Shown here in pieces: positions 27,701 through 35,274 of a DNA stretch of 64,000 nucleotides. The notes under the pieces are model-generated. The model was not told where the DNA came from, did not search any database, and was given only the letters and a program-made list of their open reading frames with translations. The stretch spans positions 62,001 to 126,000 of the forward strand of contig CAJUSA010000003.1 in the NCBI GenBank assembly GCA_910589015.1. The letters are read 5' to 3'. This DNA comes from an uncultured Christensenellaceae bacterium (GTDB taxonomy: Bacteria > Bacillota > Clostridia > Christensenellales > Borkfalkiaceae). Position numbers and translations under genes: made by a program. Each line of letters begins with the position of its first letter. Position 1 is the first letter of the stretch.

Positions 27701-28453
27701 ATGAAATCTCCGTTCGAAATCAAGAAGGAAATCTGCGAAGTAGGGCATAAGCTCTACGCAAAAAATTTCGTTGCCGCGAACGACGGAAACATTTCCGTTA
27801 AAATCGGTCCCAACGAATTTTACTGCACGCCCACGGGCGTTTCGAAGGGTTCGCTCACGCCCGACATGATCATCAAGGTCGACGGCGAGGGCAGAAAGCT
27901 CGAAGGCAAGCTCAACCCTTCGTCGGAAATCAAAATGCACATGCGCGTTTATAAAGACCGCCCCGACGTCAACGCGGTCGTCCACGCGCACCCGCCCGTT
28001 GCAACGGCGTTCACGGTTGCGGACATCGACCTCGACCAGTACATTCTTCCCGAGGCCGTTCTCACGATCGGCGAAGTGCCCACCTGCGATTACGGCACGC
28101 CTTCGACGATGGAAATTCCCGACAGTCTGGAACCCTATATCCAGAACCACGACGCCTTCCTGCTGCGCAATCACGGCGCTTTGACCGTGGGCTGCGATCT
28201 CAATAAAGCCATGTTCACGATGGAAGAGGTCGAGTTCAACGCCATTATCTGCAAACACGCTATGGAACTCGGCGCGGTGCACGAAATTCCCGGCCCGCAG
28301 CTCGTTAAACTCATGGAACTGCGCAAGAAGATGAACCTTCCCGGCCGTCACCCCGGCATCGAGGTCGAAGAGGCGAAGCCTGCGTTTAATTGCAGCAAGG
28401 AAGAGCTTGTCGAGGCGATCACGAAAAAGGTGCTTGCGGCGCTCGGCAAATAA
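27701..28453 (+). CDS. fucA: Class II aldolase (L-fuculose-phosphate type) with C-terminal encapsulation peptide
   Basis: Zinc aldolase (250 aa) splitting a deoxyketose 1-phosphate into dihydroxyacetone phosphate and lactaldehyde. Metal ligands are visible in VVHAHPPVATAF and RNHGALTVG, with the catalytic glutamate in SSEIKMH. The normal fold ends near residue 215; a linker then leads to a helix NCSKEELVEAITKKVLAALG with the spacing of BMC encapsulation peptides. This places lactaldehyde production at or in the compartment. The sugar (fuculose or rhamnulose phosphate) is inferred; kinase and isomerase genes are not in this window. Confidence 0.88.
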   Translation: MKSPFEIKKEICEVGHKLYAKNFVAANDGNISVKIGPNEFYCTPTGVSKGSLTPDMIIKVDGEGRKLEGKLNPSSEIKMHMRVYKDRPDVNAVVHAHPPVATAFTVADIDLDQYILPEAVLTIGEVPTCDYGTPSTMEIPDSLEPYIQNHDAFLLRNHGALTVGCDLNKAMFTMEEVEFNAIICKHAMELGAVHEIPGPQLVKLMELRKKMNLPGRHPGIEVEEAKPAFNCSKEELVEAITKKVLAALGK

Positions 28454-28465
28454 GAAGGAGTGCAC

Positions 28466-29920
28466 ATGGCGATTGATTGGACGGAATCCAAAATCGAAGA
28501 GGTGGTTTCGGCGGTGCTCAAAAGTCTGGGCAAGCAGAACGCTCCGTCGGGCAGTTGGGATTCCACACAGTATAACGGCAGAGCGTATAGCGGCGTATAT
28601 GCCGACATGAACGCGGCGATCGAGGCGGCGACGGCGGGATATAAAGCCGTTCGCGCCATGTCGGTCGCGGAACGCGAAAAGATCATCACCGCGATCCGCA
28701 ATCTTTGCCGCGAAGAGGCGCCTGTCATGGCGCGGCTCGGTGTGGCGGAAACGAAGATGGGGCGCGTAGAGCACAAGACGGCGAAACACATTCTCGTCGC
28801 CGACAAAACCCCCGGCACGGAAGATATCCGCGCGGCGGCGCAGACGGGCGACTACGGCTTAACGCTCACCGAAATGGCGCCGTTCGGCGTGGTCGGGTCG
28901 ATTACACCCAGCACCAACCCTTCGGAAACGGTGATTTGCAACAGCATCGGCATGATCGCGGCGGGCAACGGCGTGGTGTTCAACCCGCACCCCAACGCGA
29001 TCGCGACGTCGAATTACGCCGTCGACCTCGTCAACCGCGCAAGCGCGCAGGCGGGCGGGCCGAAGGTGCTCGTCGCTTCTACGGCGAAGCCCACGCTCGA
29101 ATCGGCGCAGATCATGTATAACCACTCCGCGGTGCGTCTGCTCGTCTGCACGGGCGGTCCCGGCGTGGTGAAGAGCGTGCTTTCGAGCGGAAAAAAGGCG
29201 ATCGGCGCCGGCGCGGGCAATCCGCCCGTTATCGTCGACGATACCGCCGACGTGCGCAAAGCAGGCAAAGACATCATCGACGGTTGCTCGTTCGACAATA
29301 ACCTGCCCTGTATTGCCGAAAAAGAGGTATTCGCGTTTGCGAATATCGCCGACGAACTGATTTCTTCCATGAAAGAGAACGGCGCGTATCAGATCACGAT
29401 CGAACAGGCAAACCGTCTGGCGGAAATCGTGCTCGTCGAGAGCAAGAACCTAAAAACGGGGATCGTGAAAAAGGTCGTCAGCCGCGAATGCGTGGGGCGC
29501 GACGCAAAAGTATTGCTCGAAAAGATCGGCGTGCGCGTCGGCGACGAAGTGCGCTGTATCATCTGCGAAACGTCTTTCGAGCACCCGTTCGTGCAGAACG
29601 AACTGATGATGCCCATTCTGCCCATCGTGCGTGTGCGCGATATCGATGAGGCGATCGATCTTGCGGTCAAAGCCGAGCACGGCTGCCGCCACACGGCGCA
29701 CATGCATTCGAAGAATATCGACCACCTCACGCGGTTCGCCCGCGCGGTGGAAACGACCATCTTCGTCAAGAACGCGCCTTCGTATGCAGGCATCGGATTC
29801 GGCGGCGAGGGGCACACGACGTTCACGATCGCGGGGCCGACGGGCGAGGGGCTGACGAGCGCAAAGAGTTTTACGCGTTACCGCCGCTGCGTCATGTCGG
29901 ATAGTTTCAGAATTATATAA
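28466..29920 (+). CDS. pduP: CoA-acylating aldehyde dehydrogenase (PduP/EutE-like)
   Basis: Enzyme of 484 aa oxidising propionaldehyde to propionyl-CoA with NAD and CoA. The N-terminal helix WTESKIEEVVSAVLKSLG is a typical encapsulation peptide, followed by a linker and the dehydrogenase fold. Motifs: cofactor region GSITPSTNPSETV, GAGNPPVIVDDTAD, and the catalytic cysteine in DNNLPCIAEKEV. ATG 28466 has AAGGAG five bases upstream; the GTG six bases earlier is less likely. It lies 12 bp after the aldolase gene. It regenerates lumenal NADH for the alcohol dehydrogenase. Confidence 0.93.
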   Translation: MAIDWTESKIEEVVSAVLKSLGKQNAPSGSWDSTQYNGRAYSGVYADMNAAIEAATAGYKAVRAMSVAEREKIITAIRNLCREEAPVMARLGVAETKMGRVEHKTAKHILVADKTPGTEDIRAAAQTGDYGLTLTEMAPFGVVGSITPSTNPSETVICNSIGMIAAGNGVVFNPHPNAIATSNYAVDLVNRASAQAGGPKVLVASTAKPTLESAQIMYNHSAVRLLVCTGGPGVVKSVLSSGKKAIGAGAGNPPVIVDDTADVRKAGKDIIDGCSFDNNLPCIAEKEVFAFANIADELISSMKENGAYQITIEQANRLAEIVLVESKNLKTGIVKKVVSRECVGRDAKVLLEKIGVRVGDEVRCIICETSFEHPFVQNELMMPILPIVRVRDIDEAIDLAVKAEHGCRHTAHMHSKNIDHLTRFARAVETTIFVKNAPSYAGIGFGGEGHTTFTIAGPTGEGLTSAKSFTRYRRCVMSDSFRII

Positions 29921-29930
29921 GGAGTACAAT

Positions 29931-31124
29931 ATGGATATTACGTCTACTCAGGTCGAGGATATCGTCCGTCAGATCCTTGGCGAAATGGGCGGCAAAAAGC
30001 AAGGCGCGGGGATTCCCAAAACCGCAAAGGTCGCCACGCTCACGTCCCCCAAACATATCGAGGTCAAAGAGTATCCCGTACCCGCGCTCAACGACGACGA
30101 CATTCTCGTCAAAGTCGAGGGCTGCGGCGTATGCGGAACCGACGTGCACGAATGGAAGGGCGATCCCTTCGGGATCATTCCCGTCACGCTCGGGCACGAG
30201 GGCACGGGCGAGATCGTCTACCTCGGCAAAAATATCAAACGCGATACGGCGGGCAATCCCATTCATGTGGGCGATAAGATCGTGACCTCCGTCATCAGCT
30301 GCGGCGACTGCTATATCTGCCGCAATCAGCCCGCCAACACCAACCTGTGCGATAAGCAGGGCGTGTTCGGCTTGATCCCGCATTCCGACGCGCAACCGCT
30401 CACGGGCTGGTTCTCGACGCATCTTCTGATCCGCGGCAAGGGCGCGACTTACTTTGTCGTCAACGACCTCGATTTGCAGGAAAGAATGCTCTTAGAGCTT
30501 TCGTGCGTGTGCGTTCACGCGTTGAAACGGGCGAACCAGACGGGACTTATCAATTTCAATTCCAAAGTTTTGGTGCAGGGCCTCGGACCCGTGGGGCTTG
30601 TCATGATCAGCGTGTTGCGCGCGGCGGGCGTCAACCACATTATCGCAATCGACGGCACGCCCAAACGCCTCGATATGGCGCGCAAGCTCGGCGCGAAAAC
30701 GGTCATCAACTTTAAGGAAACGACGACGCTCGAAGAGCGCGTGAAGATCGTAAAGCAGGCGGCGAACGGCGTGGGCGCGGATTTCGCGTTCCAGTGCACG
30801 GGCGCGCCCGCCGCGGCAAAGGATATTTACGAATGTATCCGCAGGGGCGGCGGCATGTGCGAAATGGGCTTCTTCGTCAACAACGGCGAATACAGCGTCA
30901 ACCCGCATTTTGCGATGTGCAATAAAGAGATCACGATCGTCGGATCCTGGGATTACAGCGCGGACGACTATCCCACGACCATGGCGTTCCTGCGTCAGGC
31001 GCGCGAGATGAAGATCCCCGTCAAGGAACTCATCACCCATTCCTTCCCCCTCGACAAACTCAACGAGGCGATGGAAGTGAATATCCGTCAGGAAGGCATT
31101 AAAATCTGCTATGTGGCGCAGTAA
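29931..31124 (+). CDS. Zinc-dependent alcohol dehydrogenase (MDR family) with N-terminal encapsulation peptide
   Basis: A 397-residue medium-chain dehydrogenase. Catalytic zinc ligands are in GCGVCGTDVHEW and GHEGTGEI; the structural zinc Cys4 is CGDCYICRN...C; the Rossmann loop is GLGPVGLV. The first 20 residues (STQVEDIVRQILGEMGG) form an encapsulation-like helix. It probably reduces propionaldehyde to propanol, recycling NADH to NAD inside the shell, and might also reduce lactaldehyde to 1,2-propanediol since no separate FucO gene is present. Classical Pdu systems use an unrelated iron-type enzyme (PduQ). Confidence 0.88.
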   Translation: MDITSTQVEDIVRQILGEMGGKKQGAGIPKTAKVATLTSPKHIEVKEYPVPALNDDDILVKVEGCGVCGTDVHEWKGDPFGIIPVTLGHEGTGEIVYLGKNIKRDTAGNPIHVGDKIVTSVISCGDCYICRNQPANTNLCDKQGVFGLIPHSDAQPLTGWFSTHLLIRGKGATYFVVNDLDLQERMLLELSCVCVHALKRANQTGLINFNSKVLVQGLGPVGLVMISVLRAAGVNHIIAIDGTPKRLDMARKLGAKTVINFKETTTLEERVKIVKQAANGVGADFAFQCTGAPAAAKDIYECIRRGGGMCEMGFFVNNGEYSVNPHFAMCNKEITIVGSWDYSADDYPTTMAFLRQAREMKIPVKELITHSFPLDKLNEAMEVNIRQEGIKICYVAQ

Positions 31125-31132
31125 GAGGTATT

Positions 31133-31450
31133 ATGGCTCTCGGAATGATAGAGGTGTTCGGGTTTGCGACGGCGATCGTCGTTGCCGACGCGATGGCGAA
31201 GGCGGCGAACGTGCAGGTCGTGGCAATCGACAAAAACAAACCCGCCGCAGGCGACAGCGCGAAAGTGCCGCTTGTCATGGCGATTAAGGTGGAAGGCGAC
31301 GCGGCGGCGGTGGAAGCATCGGTGGCGGCGGGCAGGCAGGAAGCCGAAAAGCGGGGACTTTATATCACCCATAAGGTGATCGCCCGCCAGAGCGAGGATA
31401 TCGAATGGTTTGCGCGGCTCAACGCGCTGGGCAAAGATAAACTGCGCTGA
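31133..31450 (+). CDS. BMC-H shell protein with an extended pore loop
   Basis: Single BMC domain (105 aa) starting ALGMIEVFGFATAIVVADAM. The loop that lines the central pore in hexamers is longer than in its neighbours: IDKNKPAAGDSAKVPLVMAI replaces the compact KIGSGLVSV type. There is no cysteine, so no metal cluster at the pore. The C-terminus (EDIEWFARLNALGKDKLR) extends past the core. This suggests a distinct pore for a larger or different molecule; which one is unknown. Confidence 0.88.
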   Translation: MALGMIEVFGFATAIVVADAMAKAANVQVVAIDKNKPAAGDSAKVPLVMAIKVEGDAAAVEASVAAGRQEAEKRGLYITHKVIARQSEDIEWFARLNALGKDKLR

Positions 31451-31514
31451 GCGCAGATCTGAAATCGGTTTTATTAAAAACAAAAATAAAAAATCTTTAT
31501 AGGAGAAAAAAATT

Positions 31515-31790
31515 ATGTTGGAAGCATTGGGTATGGTGGAAACGAGAGGGCTTGTTGCGGCGATCGAGGCTGCGGACGCGATGGTGAAGGCGGCGAACGT
31601 CGTTCTCATCGGCAGCGAAAAGATCGGCAGCGGCTTGGTGAGCGTGATGGTGCGCGGCGACGTCGGCGCGGTGAAAGCGGCGGTCGACGCAGGCACGGCG
31701 GCGGCTACGGCGCTCGGCGAAGTGGTTGCTACGCACGTCATTCCCCGTCCTCACGCGGACGTCGAAAAACTTCTTCCCACGATTAAGTAA
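31515..31790 (+). CDS. BMC-H shell protein, PduA/PduJ/EutM-like, copy 1
   Basis: A 91-residue canonical hexameric shell protein: [20 protein letters not shown], pore loop [15 protein letters not shown]-terminus [13 protein letters not shown]. Strong GGAG ribosome site. Apart from the first residues it differs from the protein at 32131 by one Asp/Glu exchange, and the DNA is almost identical too. Probably a major facet component. Confidence 0.95.
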   Translation: MLEALGMVETRGLVAAIEAADAMVKAANVVLIGSEKIGSGLVSVMVRGDVGAVKAAVDAGTAAATALGEVVATHVIPRPHADVEKLLPTIK

Positions 31791-31804
31791 GAGCGGAAGG
31801 GTTT

Positions 31805-32077
31805 ATGAACGCGATCGCATTACTCGAGGTGCAGGCTCTGGTTGCCGCAATCGCCGGGCTTGACGCCATGGTAAAAGCGGCAGACGTGAAGCTCATTCAT
31901 GTGGAAAAACGCCTGGGCGGCAGACTGGTCACGGTGGTCGTCCGGGGCGAGGTTTCGGCTGTAACGGCGGCGCTTCAAGCGGGCGCTGCCGCGGCTGCCG
32001 AGGTCGGCAACGTAAAGGTTTGCGAGGTCATCGCAAATCCCCACCCCGACGTTATGAGATTTTTAACGACGGGCTAA
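31805..32077 (+). CDS. BMC-H shell protein, divergent PduA-like
   Basis: A 90-residue BMC domain (LLEVQALVAAIAGLDAMVKA) whose pore loop reads RLGGRLVTVVVRG: the usual GSG turn is replaced by GGR, which should put an arginine side chain near the pore of the hexamer. It ends in ANPHPDVMRFLTTG. It sits between two almost identical canonical BMC-H genes. Confidence 0.92.
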   Translation: MNAIALLEVQALVAAIAGLDAMVKAADVKLIHVEKRLGGRLVTVVVRGEVSAVTAALQAGAAAAAEVGNVKVCEVIANPHPDVMRFLTTG

Positions 32078-32130
32078 CAACGCTAATTTCGGGAAGTTCC
32101 CGAAAGGAATAAAAAATGGAGGCAAACATC

Positions 32131-32403
32131 ATGGAAGCATTGGGAATGGTAGAAACGAGAGGTCTCGTTGCGGCGATCGAAGCTGCGGACGCGATGGTGA
32201 AGGCGGCGAACGTCGTTCTCATCGGCAGCGAAAAGATCGGCAGCGGCTTGGTGAGCGTGATGGTGCGCGGCGACGTCGGCGCGGTGAAAGCCGCAGTTGA
32301 AGCCGGCACGGCGGCGGCTACGGCGCTCGGCGAAGTGGTTGCTACGCACGTGATTCCCCGTCCTCACGCAGACGTCGAAAAACTTCTTCCGACCATTAAG
32401 TAA
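32131..32403 (+). CDS. BMC-H shell protein, PduA/PduJ/EutM-like, copy 2
   Basis: Near-identical paralogue of the gene at 31515. Two starts are possible: ATG 32131 (90 aa, [11 protein letters not shown], with GGAGG eight bases upstream) matches the paralogue exactly, while ATG 32116 (95 aa, adding MEANI) has AAAGGA upstream. The inner start is preferred. The extra residues, if used, would lie at the concave-face N-terminus. Confidence 0.93.
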   Translation: MEALGMVETRGLVAAIEAADAMVKAANVVLIGSEKIGSGLVSVMVRGDVGAVKAAVEAGTAAATALGEVVATHVIPRPHADVEKLLPTIK

Positions 32404-32417
32404 GAAGAAACGATGCT

Positions 32418-32454
32418 CGCGGCGCGGCGCAGGGCGTAGCGCCGCGGGATTTTT
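32418..32454 (+). promoter_or_regulatory. GC-rich hairpin with short T run inside the BMC operon
   Basis: Stem CGCGGCGC/GCGCCGCG, 13-base loop, then five T after GGA. It sits after the block of abundant shell genes and before pduL. It could act as a partial terminator or as a 3' end stabiliser, lowering downstream relative to shell expression. Confidence 0.55.
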
Positions 32455-32481
32455 CGGCAAATCAAAAAAAGAAGGGTAATT

Positions 32482-33132
32482 ATGGAAGTTTCGAGTGCTC
32501 AGGTAGCGCAAATGGTAAGAAAGATCCTCGCGCAGATGCAAGGCGAGGGGGCGGCGGAAGGCGGCGTGCCCGTCGGTATTTCCAACAGACATATTCATTT
32601 ATCGGTAGCCGATCTTGAAAAGCTGTTCGGCAAGGGTTATGAACTGACGCCCATGAAGGATTTGTCGCAGCCGGGGCAATATGCCTGCAAAGAGTGTTTA
32701 ACGCTGGTCGGACCGTCGCTTCGTCCCATCGAGAACGTGCGCGTGTTAGGCCCCGTGAGAAGCAAGTCGCAGGTTGAAATTTCGCTTACCGATTCATATG
32801 CGCTCAAAGTAAAGCCCCCCGTAAGAGAATCGGGGAACGTTGCGGGCAGCGCGCCCATCCGCATTATCGGGCCGAAAGGCGTCGTCGAACTCGAAGAAGG
32901 CTGCATTATCGCAAACAGGCATATTCATATGTCGCCTTCCGACGCGGCGGTTTACGGCGTAGCCGACGGCGATCTCGTCACGGTGGACGTCAACGGCGCC
33001 AAACGTACGCGCTGGTACGACGTGCAGATCCGCGTGAGCGAGGCGTTCCGTCTCGAAATGCATGTGGATACCGACGACGCGAACGCGGCGGGGATCCGCA
33101 ACGGCAGCAAGGTGAAAATCGTCAAGGAGTAA
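32482..33132 (+). CDS. pduL: Phosphate propanoyltransferase with N-terminal encapsulation peptide
   Basis: PduL (216 aa) moves the acyl group from CoA to phosphate, releasing lumenal CoA and giving propionyl phosphate. Both zinc-binding repeats are present: SNRHIHLSVAD near residue 38 and ANRHIHMSPSD near 153. The first 20 residues (SSAQVAQMVRKILAQMQGEG) are an encapsulation helix almost superposable on that of the alcohol dehydrogenase. Placed directly downstream of the shell genes and 4 bp before the eutN-like gene. Confidence 0.95.
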   Translation: MEVSSAQVAQMVRKILAQMQGEGAAEGGVPVGISNRHIHLSVADLEKLFGKGYELTPMKDLSQPGQYACKECLTLVGPSLRPIENVRVLGPVRSKSQVEISLTDSYALKVKPPVRESGNVAGSAPIRIIGPKGVVELEEGCIIANRHIHMSPSDAAVYGVADGDLVTVDVNGAKRTRWYDVQIRVSEAFRLEMHVDTDDANAAGIRNGSKVKIVKE

Positions 33133-33136
33133 AACC

Positions 33137-33388
33137 GTGTTAAAGGGTATTATCAAGGGAAACATCGTTTCCACACGCAAGCAGGAAACGCTCGTCGGCG
33201 CAAAGTTTATGGAGGTGGAAATCCTCGAAAACGGCGCGAGCACGAATAAATTTATCGTCGCGGTCGACAGCGTCGGCGCGGGTATCGGCGAAACCGTCCT
33301 TATCACGACGGGCAGCCCCGCGCGCCTTGCTTATACGAACAATCCGAACGCACCCGTTGACGCGGTGATCGTCGGTATCGTCGATTAA
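33137..33388 (+). CDS. BMC-P pentameric vertex protein (EutN/CcmL/PduN family)
   Basis: An 83-residue protein caps the twelve vertices of the shell. It begins with the family pattern GIIKGNIVSTRKQETLVGAK, has the DSVGAGIGETVLITTGS turn and ends DAVIVGIVD. It is the only vertex protein in the locus. Confidence 0.94.
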   Translation: MLKGIIKGNIVSTRKQETLVGAKFMEVEILENGASTNKFIVAVDSVGAGIGETVLITTGSPARLAYTNNPNAPVDAVIVGIVD

Positions 33389-33398
33389 GGGCGACGGA

Positions 33399-34709
33399 AT
33401 GGAATTCAAAGAACTTTTACAACAGGCGGGAATCGTCGGCGCGGGCGGCGCGGGATTCCCCGCATACGCCAAGCTTTCGGCAGGCGCGGATACGCTGCTT
33501 ATCAACGGTGCGGAGTGCGAGCCGCTGCTCTACTCCGATTATTTTCTTTTGCGAAAAGAGATGGAAAGCGTGCTCTTCGGTGCGCATGCCGTGGCGGAGT
33601 ATCTGCACATCAAACGCGTATTTCTTTGCATCAAAGAACATACCGCTCGGCGTCTGCATGCGCAAGAGGGGGAAATCCTCGGTTACGGTGTAACCGTAAA
33701 AGTTCTGCCCAACGTCTATCCGATCGGCGACGAGATCAGCCTTATTTATCAGGCGACGGGGCGCGTCGTCAAAGCGGGCAATCTGCCCGTGACGGCGGGC
33801 GTAATCGTTTATAACGCGGAAACGCTTTATAACGTAGCGCTAGCCGTGCAAAACGGCGCCGCCGTAACGCGAAAATGGGTCACGGTGGGCGGCGCGGTGA
33901 ACGAACCCGCCGTGGTAACCGTTCCCGTCGGCACGCGCGTCAGCGATCTGTTTGCATCGCTCGGCGTAACCGTTCCCGAAGGGCATGCCGTTCTCGACGG
34001 CGGACCCTCGATGGGGAAGATCATCGACGAAGAGTTTGCCGTCGTCACCAAAACGACGAAGGGCTTGCTGATCCTGCCCGAGTCGTGCGAGGCGGTGCGC
34101 GCCAAACGGCTCAACGCCGAAAAATCGGCGGCGCGGGCGGAAACGGCGTGCTGTCAGTGCACGCGGTGCACCGATCTGTGCCCCCGTGCGTTGCTCGGTT
34201 ATCCTCTGCAACCGCATAAACTCGTGCGTACTTCGCCGCAGGCGGCGAAACTCTCGCCGGGATTAGTGCTTTCCGCCACGCTTTGTTGCGGGTGCGGACT
34301 TTGCGCGTCGCTTGCCTGCTGTCAGGGAATTTCGCCTAAGGCGGTGATCGACGGCTATAAGGCATTGCTTGCGCGCAATAAACTCAAATTTGTTTCTCAA
34401 TGGGAATATCCCGTTCCCGCCGAACGGGAATACCGCATGATCCCCACCGAGCGGTGGGAAAGCATGCTGGGCGTGGCGAAGTATGACCGCCTGCCCGCGT
34501 TCAAAGGGGAATTGGCGTTCCCCCGTGCGGAAATTCTTCTGCGTCAGCACATCGGCGCGCCGTCCGTTCCCTGCGTGAGCGAGGGCGATAAGGTGGCGGC
34601 GGGTGAAAAGATCGCAGACAGCGGGGAAGGGCTTTCTCTTCCGCAGCATGCCCCGATCGCGGGGATCGTTCATTTGAAGAAAGATACTATTATCGTAAAC
34701 GGGAATTAA
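33399..34709 (+). CDS. pduS: PduS-like flavo-iron-sulfur protein (RnfC-related)
   Basis: A 436-residue redox protein. The nucleotide/FMN loop GAGGAGFPAYAKLS leads, followed by GAECEPLLYSD. Two 4Fe-4S motifs lie near 250 and 300: CCQCTRCTDLCPRAL and CCGCGLCASLACCQG, the second unusually rich in cysteine. In B12-type Pdu systems PduS reduces cobalamin, but there is no B12 enzyme here, so the role must be other: moving electrons across the shell, perhaps to the activating enzyme's cluster or to balance NADH. It neighbours the PduT-like shell protein. Confidence 0.9.
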   Translation: MEFKELLQQAGIVGAGGAGFPAYAKLSAGADTLLINGAECEPLLYSDYFLLRKEMESVLFGAHAVAEYLHIKRVFLCIKEHTARRLHAQEGEILGYGVTVKVLPNVYPIGDEISLIYQATGRVVKAGNLPVTAGVIVYNAETLYNVALAVQNGAAVTRKWVTVGGAVNEPAVVTVPVGTRVSDLFASLGVTVPEGHAVLDGGPSMGKIIDEEFAVVTKTTKGLLILPESCEAVRAKRLNAEKSAARAETACCQCTRCTDLCPRALLGYPLQPHKLVRTSPQAAKLSPGLVLSATLCCGCGLCASLACCQGISPKAVIDGYKALLARNKLKFVSQWEYPVPAEREYRMIPTERWESMLGVAKYDRLPAFKGELAFPRAEILLRQHIGAPSVPCVSEGDKVAAGEKIADSGEGLSLPQHAPIAGIVHLKKDTIIVNGN

Positions 34710-34712
34710 ACC

Positions 34713-35258
34713 ATGTTTCAAGCAATCGGCGTAATCGAACTGAAAAACGTGCCCAAAGGGGTGGAAGCGACCGACGACGCGCTCAAAAGCGCGGGCGTCA
34801 CGCTCGTTTCGGCGCACCCTTCCTGCCCCGGGAAATACGAAATTATTTTAACGGGGTCGATCTCGAACGTGACGGCGGCAACGCAACACGTTCTTTCCAA
34901 ATTCGACGGCTACGTCATCGATTCTTCTGTGATGGGACGGATCGACGCAAGCGTGATTGCCGCGCTGTTCGGCACGGAAAAGAGCGAGAAGAAAGGCTCG
35001 CTCGGGATTTTGGAAACCTTTTCCGCGGCAACCTGCATCAAAGCGGCGGATATTGCCGTAAAAACGGCGAAGGTGAATATTTACGATCTGCGCGTATCGC
35101 GCGGGTTGGGCGGCAAGGGCGTATTTTTAATCACGGGCGACGTGGGCGACGTGACGGCGGCGATCGAGGCGGGCGCAAATTACGCCATGCGCGACGGCAT
35201 GCTTTCGGCGTCGTCGGTCATTCCCGCGCCGCACGCAGAGCTTTGGGATCAGATTTAA
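34713..35258 (+). CDS. pduT: BMC-T trimeric shell protein, PduT-like, with cluster cysteine
   Basis: Two fused BMC domains (181 aa): FQAIGVIELKNVPKGVEATD and GSLGILETFSAATCIKAADI. Cys38 in HPSCPGKYEI matches the position where three PduT chains bind a 4Fe-4S cluster at the trimer pore. With the PduS-like gene 3 bp upstream this makes a likely electron conduit through the shell. Confidence 0.92.
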   Translation: MFQAIGVIELKNVPKGVEATDDALKSAGVTLVSAHPSCPGKYEIILTGSISNVTAATQHVLSKFDGYVIDSSVMGRIDASVIAALFGTEKSEKKGSLGILETFSAATCIKAADIAVKTAKVNIYDLRVSRGLGGKGVFLITGDVGDVTAAIEAGANYAMRDGMLSASSVIPAPHAELWDQI

Positions 35259-35274
35259 CGGATAGGTGGGATAT

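Noticed and set aside
29931..31124. Threonine 3-dehydrogenase
   Set aside because: Medium-chain zinc dehydrogenase motifs are shared, but the encapsulation helix and BMC context argue for a compartment alcohol dehydrogenase.
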